In this document: piece by piece, positions 10,531 to 23,500 of the stretch
How the letters are laid out: every line of letters begins with the position of its first letter
Numbering within the stretch: position 1 is the first letter of the stretch
Assembly (NCBI GenBank): GCA_030407085.1
Contig: CM059584.1
Span: 5,146,001 to 5,210,000 of the forward strand
DNA from: Trichopria drosophilae
Lineage: Eukaryota; Arthropoda; Insecta; Hymenoptera; Diapriidae
Length of the DNA stretch: 64,000 nt
Reading direction: 5' to 3'
Notes under the pieces: model-generated
Told to the model about the DNA's origin: nothing
Database searches by the model: none
Seen by the model: the letters and a program-made list of their open reading frames with translations, nothing else
Translations under genes and position numbers: made by a program

Positions 10531-13500
10531 GCATAAGAACTTGTTTATTCTCTTCTTAATAAATAACGATATTTAATACCAACTAGAGGAAACAATTTTT
10601 TTTACACTGTCATGCATAATTATTTACTTTCAACAACTTTTAGATGCGAATTAAGGGATTATAATGGACAAATGAAACAGTATTAAAGAAGAATAATAAT
10701 CGATATGCTTCTTAAGAAAAAAAGTCGATCAAGACGTATTCGAACCAAGGATGTATAAATTCAATGACGTACAAATTCAACGGCTTAACTATTAATCCAT
10801 AGTACATTGTGCGAGGTAATAATATTGCTATCAAATTCAAGATTACTTTGCGCGACCTTTCACCTTTTCAGTTTATCCTACGAGTTTTCTTTTCTAACAT
10901 TTTTATTAAAGCAAAATTACCTAACTAAACTAACAAGTTTCTTTGATTACATAACTTCGTTGGATAAAGTTTTATTAACAAAATGGCAATAATATTATTG
11001 AAAATTCTTCTTTATATTTAATTTAATCGTAATTCGGTACCAAGAAATAAATGAACAACTTTTGTTTAAGAAATGTCACAATCTAAACAATATCATACAT
11101 TTTTGGAGAACCATTCATAATCATGTCGTAATTTTTATACACATATTATATAATAATAGCTGAAAAATGCATGTTTTCCGAGACTTATATTCACAATCGT
11201 GATTTAATAGTTAGGTTTAAAATTCCTAACCTGAAATAATAGGCCTTCATCACATACAGAAGCAATTTTGAAATTGTCCTGTAAGCAAAATTTCCGAGTA
11301 CGTTTACTGAAACTCAAGCTATTTTAGTCGTAGTAGACCAAGTATCGATTCTGATAGATGCAAAATCCGAAGTAAAATTCGAAATGGATAAAATGAATCT
11401 TTTATCAATAGGTATCGTTTTTATACGTTTAGAATAATCTTCTGTAAATTCGTTAAAACTGAAAAAGTAAGTATATTTTTATCAATTTTCAACATTACTG
11501 TGCCAGAAACAAAAAAAATTTGAACTTGATTATTTACATGCTTATTTGCCACGTAAAATGTCCAAATATTGACAAATACGTCGGTATACATTTCTATGTA
11601 AATCAAAGTGGTTCCAGATACCAATAAAAATATATGGGTAAATCCACGAAACTTTTAACTTTCAGCGAGGCGTAAAAAATTATCGAATAATACTATATTT
11701 ATAATCGATATATAATAATGCATAATTTGTTTCTACTTTCTATATCTATATGTAAATATTTCCACTCCATAGGATGTATCAAAATGTATTTAACAAAACT
11801 TATAGAAAATAAAGAAAAAATGAAAAACCGTGAAAACAGCTTAGAGTTTTTGTAAAATTTTCGATTCTTATTGATTTTGTTTGGACGCCCCTTTAAATTT
11901 CATTATCGTCTTCACTTTTTCAGACTGTTCCTCCTTTGATGTAACTGTACCTATCAGCTCATACATGTGCCTATGCTCATTAAAAAGTTATTAGACCAGG
12001 AACGTGAGACTTTCAATTATTTTAATTTCGTTTTTTAAACGGACTTATGAAATTTACTTCTATATCTGTTTGTATATCAACAAATTAACTAAAGACATTT
12101 CATTTTACCATAAAAATGATCATGTTAAGCGTAGTCTGATAAGTGTGCTATTAATAATGTGTGAGCAGCAGTTGTTATAAAATGATTATTTTAATAGCAC
12201 CAAAAAACTATTTAATATTTTCATCTTATCTTACGTGTAAACCCAAGTGTTTGATGTACCTAATTGGCTCAAAAAGGCTGGTTAAAATGGTATGCATACA
12301 GCAGAAAGAGATCACTTAAGAAACTTGACATTTGAAAAATATTTTTAAATTGACCTACAGATAATAGTTTTTAGGACAAAATCAAGTCTATCCCACCATT
12401 GCATTGAACCCCTGAGAAATTTAAACTTCTCATTTCGCTATTAATCCTTTTAGGGGCACATTATTCGAGACAACATTTTATTATTATTTTTTGTGTTCTT
12501 TTTTGGAGATAGTTAATTTACGAGTAGTCTGTATTCAGAAACACAAGAACATATATTGTTTGTTTTAATCATTAGTGTTCGATTAAAAAATTCATTTTAT
12601 TGTTTGTTTATTATTTATTATCGTATATTAAACGAATTTACCCGCAGTTCTTTTTAGTTTTGATTTATTTCTACGAATAAAGTTTGTTATGCAAGGTATT
12701 AATAACGTTGAGATAACAAAAATTTTCACATGATGTTGACGTCACAACTTTTACGTCTCTGCGTTTATAGGATTAACGGATATTAAATAATCATCTCGAA
12801 TACTAACCAAAAGCTTGTAAGTGTGCACTCGTTTTTTTTAATTTTAAAAAGTTCTGCGGATTTACCCATATAAATATCAATATTATCAATGCCTTCGTGA
12901 GTTTGTGTTTAGAGGCCTACCTCGATTCTACAAAAATTGCAATCTTTCAGCTTTTGTAAAACCATGAGTAAATCCGACATTCCCTTTTATTTTTAAGTAA
13001 ACTGAAGCCTAAAGCACCTGAACTATCTACGCCATTTGCCAAAGCCGTTGTAAAGATTTTATGTTGATTTTTGTTTTGAAAGTATTAAACAATTTTATGC
13101 GACTAAACATCTAATCATTGATAAAATCTTCAAACCTGCATTAGGGTTGTAGAAAAGTTAAGTGTAGAGTTAAAGGACACTCAATTTTTAAATGATATTC
13201 ACTTTTCTAAAGTAACATTCCACATCACCAACATTTTCTTGTTTTGCAATTTAAAATTGTTGCATACAAAAGTATTGTATTTTTTCGCTTATAATCAGAA
13301 TCTGCAATAAAAATGCCATATATTCCATATAAGAAATTGGACTTACAGTGTGACACTCCCAAATTCCGGCGATCATCGGAAGTTAAAAAATATCACCATT
13401 CGATAGAGCGTTCTCAAATAATTAAAAAAAAAAACACGTTTTTATATATATTTAAAATAATCATGGCTTATCTTTTAAGTGGATGGTCCGGGAGGTCTCA

Positions 13501-16259
13501 AACAACCTGCTTAATAAACACTGCACCGGTTATAATTAAACTGTGACAAAGTACCGAATAAGTAGAAACTATTAAAAGTTTTATAAAATATTCCCATAAG
13601 CTTATTTATTTATATAAAAAAATTAAAAATTCATAGACAGACGTGGTTGGAAAAATAAAAATATTTCTTTCAATGCAACCGGTTTTTACAGGCATTGTTA
13701 TTTTGAATAATAAATTATTAAAAGTATCATAAATAATAACACATTTACCAGACTTTTGAACTTAAATAGATATTGTTTTATTCACATAATCGCTACCAAA
13801 TCATGGAAGTTAATTTCTTAAATATTTTTAAATATTTTATCTTTCAGTTCATTATTTATTTTATTTACGCGCTAAATTGGAATTTTTTAAAATCCGTATA
13901 TTTAAAAATAAAACTCAAACGTTATTTCTATCAGTAACGTATTTTACAAAAACGAAGTAACCGAGTTCACCGAGAATTCGTTCATGAAAATCAAGTAATT
14001 TACATTCGTAACATACTTTGAAAAAACTCAATTACTGTTTTGAATTTATCTGAATTTGATTATTGACTTTTCTGGTTTTTACTAGTGTAAATTAGAGTAT
14101 ATTAAACCGCAGAGTAATAAAGAAATTATTTTAATAAATTCATGCAAAAATCATCATAAATATCTTATCATTATTTCGATATATATTATGCACGATTTAA
14201 ATTACATATATCTTGTGGCTAAAAAACTATGCTTGATATGCTAAAGCTGACGCTGATAATATCTGGAAAATGTTATCACAGTCCATTCACATACTGCAAA
14301 CAATTTTTATAAAAAATGATTACTTTTTAACTACATGTATTTTGTCAGACATTATTTGCAGCTAAACTTCTGTAATGAAGATGAATCAACTAAAATATCG
14401 TTAGAGGAATGCATTTTTGAAAGTTAATTTTTCAAAATTAAAAACAGCATCACTGGAGTTTAAGTACCTAGTAAACAAAAAGGATCTAAGTAAAATGTTC
14501 GTGGATTTAACTTCTTTATGGTTGTAACGGCAAGTTATAGAATTTCTTTGAGGGCGACATTTTGATTAGTTAAAAACTAGGCAAATTCACTTCGAATTTA
14601 TCTGGATATTTGTGGCAGCATTATTTCTAGTGTAGCGGTTCTATTTTGTCATAGTGTTATATGCCTGTTTAAGTCTATAACTCTTCTAAATACTGGCTAA
14701 ATATTGATATCAACTAGACTACTAATTATTAACTTAAATAAAAATAGTGAAATTCGAAACATCCATGGAAATTTTTAGTAAAATATAAGGAGAAATGGAT
14801 TAATTCCAAGCTTATTAAGTATAATATGCAAAGTTTGATGTGAATGTACTTGTGTTTGCTTATATCGTGCGAGGCATATTAAAAATGGGGGTTTTTTAAT
14901 AATTATCAAATACAATGAATTAAATCAAAATTTTAACCCCTTATCACTATCCTAAGGGTATTATTGTATTTAATGTTTTTTCAAACATGTATTTTCAAAA
15001 ATCCTGACCAACCGAACCACATATTACAATATTAATATAATTTACAATGATTAATCACATCAGGCGTGCATGTTTCAAAGTTTAGTCAGTTGGGCAAGTG
15101 TAATTTCTCTATGACTGGGTGTCGTGTAGTTATCGCTACGAATTAGTGTTTCCGTGATAATTATTGTGGTAGGTTACAGGTCGATACTACTCATCCCAGC
15201 AAACTTGTACACTGGTCATCATTGCAGAACACTGTATTCTTAATTCCCAAATACCATTGTCAATCTGTTATTTGGAATGTTTTCGGGTTACACAATGAGT
15301 AACAACAATAATCCTGAAGATATTTCGAAGACTAATTATATATTTCACACATATTTTTGTCGATTCGATCGATTCTGACTAATGTGAAAATTATACCATT
15401 TTTCAAGGATGGAAAAAATTATTTGTTACAAGTGCATTTATTTGTGGTAACTTATTTTGTCAAGATTTTATTGAATTCATAAATAGCAGGTTAAAACGTA
15501 TTGAATCGACAAATTGCAAAATATTACATAAGACACATGTTCTGCATTTTATATGATTAAAAAATAACAAAAAGTAATATAAAATGAAACCAAGGGGGAA
15601 TATTTAAATTGTATAAAATATTAATGTTCTGCATTTAATGTACGAATTTTTATATGAATTACATACTGAGCTTCAATAATAGTATTAAATAGAATCTAAA
15701 TAAACCGTGCATAGAAACCTAAGTATCAATATACTGATATTTCAGATGTTTGAAGCTCAAATTCACTGCACACTTCGAATAAATTGTTAAACCTTCATTC
15801 TCAGTAATTCAAAGCATTAATAGTGGAATAGATAATGAAGTTATTTATTAATGCTGGAAGAATTTTTAGATCTGTATTGCTTGAATCGCAAAATCTTAAA
15901 ATACAAAGTCGATCTTTCGTGTAATATACGCTATTAATACTCAGTGTTAACACACAGGAATAACGAATTACACTACCATAGTGAATATTTTGCATCAAAA
16001 TCATTGAGTAAATCCTTTTAATTACCGTAACATTTACATAGACGGTATTTTATTATTGTAAAGATTGCTTTACATGTCAATTTGCTGATTAATCTCTAAC
16101 ACTTAATTGTTTGATGCATTTACTGTGAAAGAAAAACATTTTTTTAAATCGCAAAAAACGCATCTGAAAGTATGTTTCAATTTCGGAATAAAAGTCTAAA
16201 TTTCAGATAAATATATTTCAAAAATAAATTTCTTTTTATTTAAAATTCGCACTCATTTT
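10531..16259. other. AT-rich intronic sequence, nothing recognised
   Basis: I read this stretch on both strands for splice-bounded frames, long inverted repeats and tandem arrays, and found nothing I could support. Short frames (10807-10992, 11421-11624, 13313-13546, 15801-16004) lack domains. Confidence 0.45.
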
Positions 16260-16640
16260 CCACTTATCTCTAATCAGGGTCAGTGCGAATAACAAGACCA
16301 GTTGTAAACAAGATGCAAGAATCCTCTATAAATATGGAGAACAGTTCTTGAAAGCCTCAGGCAAAATCACTTGAGTTTCGAAGACTTGCATATTGCGAGA
16401 AGTTTTTGGTTCTGGACAATCAATGACAAAGCAGGAAAACTAATTAGCTTCTCACGTGAAAGTAATCTACTTTAGAAGCCGTTAATAGTTTACAGGGTCT
16501 GTCATGCCTGGCGAACCACGCAAAAGTTGCCAAAGCGTAAATGCACCGAATTCGTGATGGAGTTTGAGAGCTTAATTATCGTGCAAAAGCGATCTTTGCT
16601 AATTACTGCCAACGTGAGTTGTACTATCCTCTTGTATTTA
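16260..16640. other. GC-richer intronic island
   Basis: Composition is more balanced than the surroundings (for example TCATGCCTGGCGAACCACGC near 16502) and the sequence is not repetitive. Frames are interrupted. It is a possible conserved non-coding element, on composition alone. Confidence 0.25.
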
Positions 16641-18059
16641 TTATTAACTTATTTTAAAAACTGAGCTTTAATTCATTTACCTGAATTTTAATTCATTTTA
16701 AGCTACTGTAATTGAGGTACAGCACCAATTAGTGAGGACATTGAAAATGCACATATACCATACCAATAACAAATGTTCAAACTGGATACATTTTTATGAC
16801 ATATTTTCATTGTATTATTTCATTCAATTTTTGTATAGAATAAATATTAACAATGACTCTGTACGTAAGAATAAATAATAGTATGAAGACAAAGCAATTA
16901 TGATTTTGAACAGAATGCATTACAAATTAAACTTTACTATTTGAAAAGCTAACAAATGTACGTTTCAATGCAAGCTTTCTAAAAGTACTCATTTTATTAT
17001 AATTAACTACTCTCAGTTTATTTGCAAGTCGAAAATCAAAATGAATTTGCGAAATAATTACCAGATATTATTACGAGTTTATTCGGAGTTCAATTTTATT
17101 CAGAATTCGAGAGTTTTAGTTATTTAAAGAGTAGTTATCAAAGCTGAAAAAGAGGAATCTCGGTAAATATTAATTATTCCACCGCTATGGATAGACAAGT
17201 CAATTATGGTTCCAATAATCATTGTTTCAAAATTATTTCTTTGAAAAATATGCACTTTAGTTTACTAGCCTTAGAACACCTGATAATCTTCATAATGCGA
17301 GATTTTATAAGAGACAAGAAAGACTCCGTTCATTCTACACAAGTTGAATGACTGGTAAACTACTCCAATCACCTACACAGATATAAATTTTAAGAAAAAT
17401 CCTCGATTTATAGTATGTGTTTGTTATAACCATTTTTGTACACTTTGAAGGACCATATCACGGAGGAAATCAAGTCTATTAAAGTATATAGACAAGAATA
17501 TGTCAGTTATTAAAAAAATTGGACATAATTAGTCGAAGTTACAAGAAAAATTTCAAAAAAATCGTCTTCTCCTATTTAAAAACAATGTTAAATTTCAACC
17601 CTCGAGTGGCACTTATCAATCAATTTTCGATGTGCCAATTTTTTAATTTTTTTTTCATAAAATGAAACACTTTTGGGGGTTCAAGATCGAAGAAATTAAA
17701 AAATGACCAAAATAAGGGCCACCCTAATGTGCATATTATGCACATTTTTCGTTAAATAGTTCAGAAACCAAAACAGACATTATAGGATCACTGCATACGA
17801 CTAATTAAGGATGTTACGATGTCAATATTGAAATAGTAAAAATGATCGTTTACATGTTGCTCCTCTTAAGGAACCCGATAACAAATTGTATATCAAAGGA
17901 AGCAGAAATGTGCATACAGCAGTTTTACAGCTGATACATTCGCAGCATAAACACATGTTTGTTATAGCAGATAACGTTACTTCCGTCTAATTTTCATAAG
18001 TTTACCAGATAATTTAGACATGCATATGCTAGCATATGCTGTGTAAATAGACTGACGTG
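16641..18059. other. AT-rich intron, one possible repeat remnant
   Basis: Near 17590-17735 the text CCCTCGAGTGGCAC... followed by AATAAGGGCCACCCTAATGT looks like a transposon fragment, but I could not match its ends. Nothing else was recognised. Confidence 0.3.
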
Positions 18060-18425
18060 TTTCTCTTTACATGCAGAGTGAAAAGTTTTCGAGCTGCGAC
18101 ACAAAGCGAGCTATAATATGAGCTCTGCGAATTTGCGGAGGATTACGTCGGGAATCAGAGTTTGTTGCTTTAAATTAAAATAATCTGTTTTCTCTCTGCT
18201 GACCCCTTGTATCGTCGGTTATCCCGCGGGGCAAAGTCGGTAATCGCATTAGCTCACGTTTCGCGTACATCGTTCACCAAGACTGGAGCATTCGCAAAGC
18301 TTACTTTGCTGAAGGGTTCACATTTTATTAAAGGGTACGCGACTTTAATAAATAACGCGGAACTCCTCGGTAGCTTGATGATTTCTTCGCCGGCGAATCA
18401 CGTAAATGTTTCAAAATAAAACTTA
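18060..18425. other. GC-richer intronic island
   Basis: This island includes GTCGGTTATCCCGCGGGGCA near 18214. A 70-codon plus-strand frame (18207-18419) is open but shows no domain and no evident splice context, so I treat it as chance. A regulatory role is possible but not shown. Confidence 0.3.
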
Positions 18426-18814
18426 ACGGAAGCAATCCAGTCCAATGGAAGGGTGTTGTCAATTATTAAGTGGCTAAGTTAGATAGAAACTGATGAATGA
18501 ATACGTAGTACCTCTCAACTTTTTAATTTTGTCTTTATGAAAATGTAATTTTCTTGTTAAAATGAAATGCGGAATTCTACGGTGCCGTTTGCAGGTAAAC
18601 ATAACGTGCAAAAGATGGTAGTAAATTTTGTAAGATCAACATTTTCAGAATCTTATCAACGGTTAAAAGACATCCTTTCCGGAGGAAGTAAAAGATGTAA
18701 ATAAGTATAGATGATTTCCACCCTCAAAAAGGAACCACAAAACCTGATCGGTTCGGTGAAGGTATGGAGAAATTTACACCTAAAATACATGGTAAATCCA
18801 TTAATCGTAATTAG

Positions 18815-19335
18815 TAGGATTGGGCTATTACTACTTAGGACACTGATAGTAAAGTGTACTAATCTAATCGACAATAGTAACAGTCCGCGTCTTATTTTTC
18901 GTTCGTAGCAGACACGGACTATTACTACTTAAATGACTGTTACTACTGATGTATTGTCGTTGGCGGTGAGTGCAATCTGTTACTACTTAGATTATTTTTA
19001 ATGAAATTGAGTAATCTAACTGTAAGTAGTAACCATATTTCGCTCACATTAGGCATCGACTGTTCTTTGATTGCTGTTGATAAACTTTAGTAATCTAGCA
19101 GTAAGTAGTAACAGTCGATACCATTATTGTTTTCAGTAGATACGGACTACTTTAAATACTGTTGCTAATATATAGTCGTAGAAAGTAATGGTTCCATCTG
19201 AGTTTTTCGTTGACAGTGAGTGCCAACTATTACTACTTAGATTCGTAGGAAAATGGAATATTCTAATTTTAAGTAGTAGCAGCACCGTGTTCAGATCATA
19301 GTAGGTGCAGACTATTACTACTTAAATTCGTCTAT
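18815..19335. repeat. Array of TTACTACTTA motifs in both orientations
   Basis: Within about 500 bases the motif TTACTACTTA or its complement TAAGTAGTAA occurs repeatedly (about 18829, 18922, 18981, 19021, 19103, 19231, 19271, 19314), spaced roughly 40-130 bases apart. It is usually joined to AGATT or AATCTA and to GACTGTTACTA-type flanks. Some neighbouring motifs face each other (for example TACTACTTAGATT and AATCTAACTGTAAGTAGTAA at 18981-19031). The pattern suggests diverged tandem copies of a unit that contains an inverted pair. A further TTACTACTTA occurs at about 50802. Confidence 0.65.
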
Positions 19336-19874
19336 TATTTAATGTTCAATCAATTACTTTAAATTTTATAATTTCATCATAAAGGTGGAATTCCCCTATA
19401 CTTGTAGACATCAATCTGTTAACTTAAACCATCCATTAGAAGTTTAGTACTATTTGAGTTGTGTTCAACAGTAGATTTCGAGCAATAAATTAAAAAGATA
19501 GTAAATTGAATTCTAAAGATATGGAGAAGGGGGTTATAGTCAGCATATCCTCAAGTAGAAGGCGAAAGAGAAAATATTTTTCCAATAAGTTTAATAAAAT
19601 CTGGTTGTTAAGTAACTTCTTCTTTACAAGTTGCATTGAATTTAGTTTATCTTTCAATAAAAACGAATTATATACAGCAGCTATTAAAAAGTTAACTGAA
19701 ATTAAATTAAGTGAAACGTATTTCATAAGGCATTTACCGCTTCCTTCTACTCGACATATAAATAATAACAATGAGTTGAAATTACCGATCAACCCTCGGA
19801 GGGATTTCGAATATTTCCAGAGTTACTCAGCTGAAATATTAAATCTCGAGTTTGCCACAACTTTTTCTACTTAA
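19336..19874. other. AT-rich intron with overlapping chance frames
   Basis: Frames are open on both strands (19506-19874 plus, 122 codons; 19490-19792 minus, 100 codons) over the same bases. The composition is Lys/Asn/Ser/Leu-rich with no domain. The overlap of two long frames in AT-rich DNA argues for chance rather than a gene. Confidence 0.35.
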
Positions 19875-20570
19875 GGTTTTCGCCCCGGCGACGTATATAT
19901 ACGCGCATAAGCTCTTCCATTCCAGCGTACTTGAAATTCTAGGTGGAGGGTCGTTGAAGATGGGTTGCATCTCGAAGATAGGGTCACTTGGTTGCGCAGT
20001 GAGACAAGTAGCAGGTGGCTAATGCGAAGAGTGCTAGTAGAAGGGGTCTACGTATACTGCTCTGTTTAGTCTCGATGAATGATGGCGATAGCCCACGTCT
20101 TTTCGCGACGGTGTACAATACCTATTTCCGGGGTTCGCCCTCCGTCCTAATTAAGTGGAGGCACCTCCGGGTATTCCCATCTCTCTTACATTTAAGTCAG
20201 TTACAATCTTTCATCCTCGTCTTCTTGGTATAGTAGTCTCTTTTTTCCTTGTCATTCTTCTCGTTCTATCGCTTTTTTTCGCAGTGTCAAGCAATTTACT
20301 TTCGGAGAACCAGAATAAGACAAGGACCCAATAAAAAGTTTCTAACGGAAATAATATTGGTCTCGGCGGTGTCAGCTTGACACCGGCAAAGCTGGTTTAT
20401 ACCGACATTCTCCGGTGGATACCTTCGAAGAAAAGAGATCAACCAAAAGCTTCGAGTCCTCGTTAAACTTCGATCGATTTTCGCTTCGTCATCGGCTGAT
20501 TATAACTGTATCCCCTTAAGTCTATGATGCATGGACCGTTCAAATTATCTCTGATTTTGTGTGGTTTGAT
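19875..20570. other. GC-richer intronic island
   Basis: This is a notable rise in G+C and CG content (for example TTTTCGCCCCGGCGACGTAT near 19878, and GTCTCGGCGGTGTCAGCTTG near 20360). Frames are short. It could be a conserved regulatory element or an internal promoter region of Ddr; I saw no strong core-promoter arrangement. Confidence 0.35.
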
Positions 20571-23500
20571 CACGCTAGGTAGGAAAATAATAAAAAGTTG
20601 TTGTAGCAATATGATCATGTATTTATTTAATTAAAAATAAAATATGTATATTACAGACGTTTTCCTGTGTAGAAAATGCCCTTAATTGCTTTGTATTATC
20701 TTTAGAGGCAAGGAGGAAAATTCTAGGTAGAAATATCCATATAAATTCTGGCTAGGATTTGAAACTGTAACAACATTTTCAGGAAATTAGTAATATTCTG
20801 AATAGCCAACTAAGATTCTCGATCATTTTGGTAATGATTTCTCCCAAATTTTGTAAACAAATGTCGGGCCTATGTAGAAAATATCGAAACAAAAATATTA
20901 TATCCATGAAGTAAACTAGAGTGTATGAAAATGCCTTATGAAAAGTCTTAAATATTCTTTGGGCTGTTGTGGTTCTAATGATCAAATTCGAGCATTTAAC
21001 ATCCAAAATGCACTAAGATCTGTTTCTTTTCTCACTTCTGTTTAGAAAAAGAAAGTATATAGCAAGAAAAAGTTATGAAGGCAAATGTATGAAATTCATA
21101 TCCGTTCTTAAGAATGCTTTTTCTTAACAAATGTTTTAGTTCAGAAGTATTTAAATTTAAAAGTATCGTTTTTAATAATTTTAACGGACCTGAAAAAATT
21201 GTTCAATTATGCACTGATGGAATCAAATTTGTCATTTAGTAAATATCTAGTAGCTCAAACGAAAAAGAAAATATTACATCTATAATTAAAATCTGTATTG
21301 AAAATAATAAAACTGTGTAAAATCTGAAACCAGTAATTTATTATTAAATTAATAAGTAATTAAAATAATCTCATTTATCGCCCCACAATCTCAGTTCAGT
21401 GTCCTAAAATAATTAAAGGTCTCCCCTACGTTAATGGTTTAAACGGTACTACGCTAAGATCTTTCGACGTGTAAGCGTTTGAGATAGCCAATTACACGTA
21501 ATTAATAACATTAAGATCGATCATGGTTTTACTTCTCATCGGCGTCACTTAGCAATATTCGTCCTTCATGCTTCCTATCTCAATTAAATTTACTTGGTCC
21601 TCAGTTATTTTTTATCAGATGCTAAAATATAATTTATTAAATTCGCCATCGTTAAAAATATTTAAATTAAAAATGTCATAGTAAATAATATTTCCTTTTC
21701 ATTAACGAGAGTAAACAATCATGATTTATAAAACATTTTAATATCTTGCTTTTGGAAGACCAGAAATAATTGAACCGAGTATGTTTAAAATGAACTGGGT
21801 CCTATATGAACACTTAATTACTGGTAATAAAGTACTTCAATTTTTATTAATTTATCGAAGCACTTATACACTAATTGGTAACTGATAAATTTCTCTCGAT
21901 TATGTAGTACTTGGTTAAAATTAAACGAAAAATACTTTCAGTGCATTGAAATTCATATACTCGAATCGAACAAGATGCTTCACAAAATGTTGCGATAAAA
22001 TTTATGAATGAATCCGTTGCAGAATAAAGAGAAACGAATATTTCAAAAATTTGAAAGAAACAGATGTTTTATGATTCCATTTTAGTTACTTAGTGTTTCA
22101 TGAAATTACTGCGTACTTGCGCATCGTCGACTCGCTTCGCGGATATTTGAAAATATGATTATTAGTTTACGCGGCCCTTGTAGTTTTACAGTATTTCAGC
22201 CGAGATGCATGCAATCGAAAATTTTCTCCGGTGGTATCGTAACGACTGTTGTTCACTTTAGTTGAACACTGATATATCGTGGAAATATATTTTGATTATA
22301 TTTTTATATCAACTGTATACAAGTAAGGTGACGTGGATTGGTACATGTTTTAAAATGAAAACTGAGAATGTTTTTTGAAAATTCTAGTTTCAAAATGCAA
22401 TGCGCATTCAAAAGTAACAGTTTTTGAGAAATATAACTTAACTAAATGCTTAACTTATTATGAATATTCATGTATTATGTTTATTTACGCAGCATAAATA
22501 TTCAGTGAAACTAGAATAAGTCAGCCTTATAAATCCAATAGCAATTTAATCTAAATTTTCTAATTTTGGAGCATTTTCTGTAATCAGGTGTTTTCTGCCA
22601 TCAAAATATTTTCTGACTTTTTAGTCTTCATTATGGTTCCAAAGCAAACTTTTTTCTATGTTTGCATTTGTAGGTCTCTAAGGATAAAAACTAAACCAAA
22701 TTAGAACCAATCATAATTATGGTTGAGTGTTTTTGTTGCTGATCCACTTTTCTTTTATTATTTATTTTGTGTAATATTTAGCAACCCGCGTAATCTCCCA
22801 GACCAGATTACTAAGAAATACGATATCAATGTATTTTTGATATGGTATTTTAAATTTAATAAATGGTCTACCTAATTCGGTTTTAGAAACGCTATTTTTC
22901 ATTTTAAGACTCAAATCCCACATTCATATTTAATTACCTCATAATTTATTTAACTTACTGAAAAAATGACCTGATTATTTTCTACAAAATTATGCTCAGC
23001 GGAAATTATCGACAGCGCTATTATTGCGTGAAATATAGAATAGCTTTTTTTTTTAATTCGTTCAACGCTTTTTATGAAAAATAATGATGAAAATGAAGTC
23101 TCGTCAAGGTAGAAATAATAAGTGACTTCTCTTTGAATATTATATTTAGTGCGATCAATTGTATAAAAGACTTAATTCTGTCCAAAATATATCAAAAAAG
23201 TGACAAGTCTTTATTTCTAAAATCGTTAACAATTCCCTACTTTTATTTGCTGGAAATATAGTATTATTATTTTATTAATTTTATATATAGATTATCTTTT
23301 CTTCAAGTAAGGGAAATCGGGCCAATCGTGATATTCTGCATTTATCATTTATTTCTAGATATAGTGTTTAACCGTGTAAAAAATTCTGCATGTTGTGTTT
23401 TAATGTTTTGACTACTGGCTTTGATAAAAACTGTATGTATCTTTTTATCGTATTAGTTATACTGCAGAACACAAAACAAGTTTTACTATAATTCGTGATG

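Noticed and set aside
19490..19874. Overlapping frames of 122 (plus) and 100 (minus) codons
   Set aside because: They occupy the same bases on opposite strands, have AT-driven composition and show no domain.
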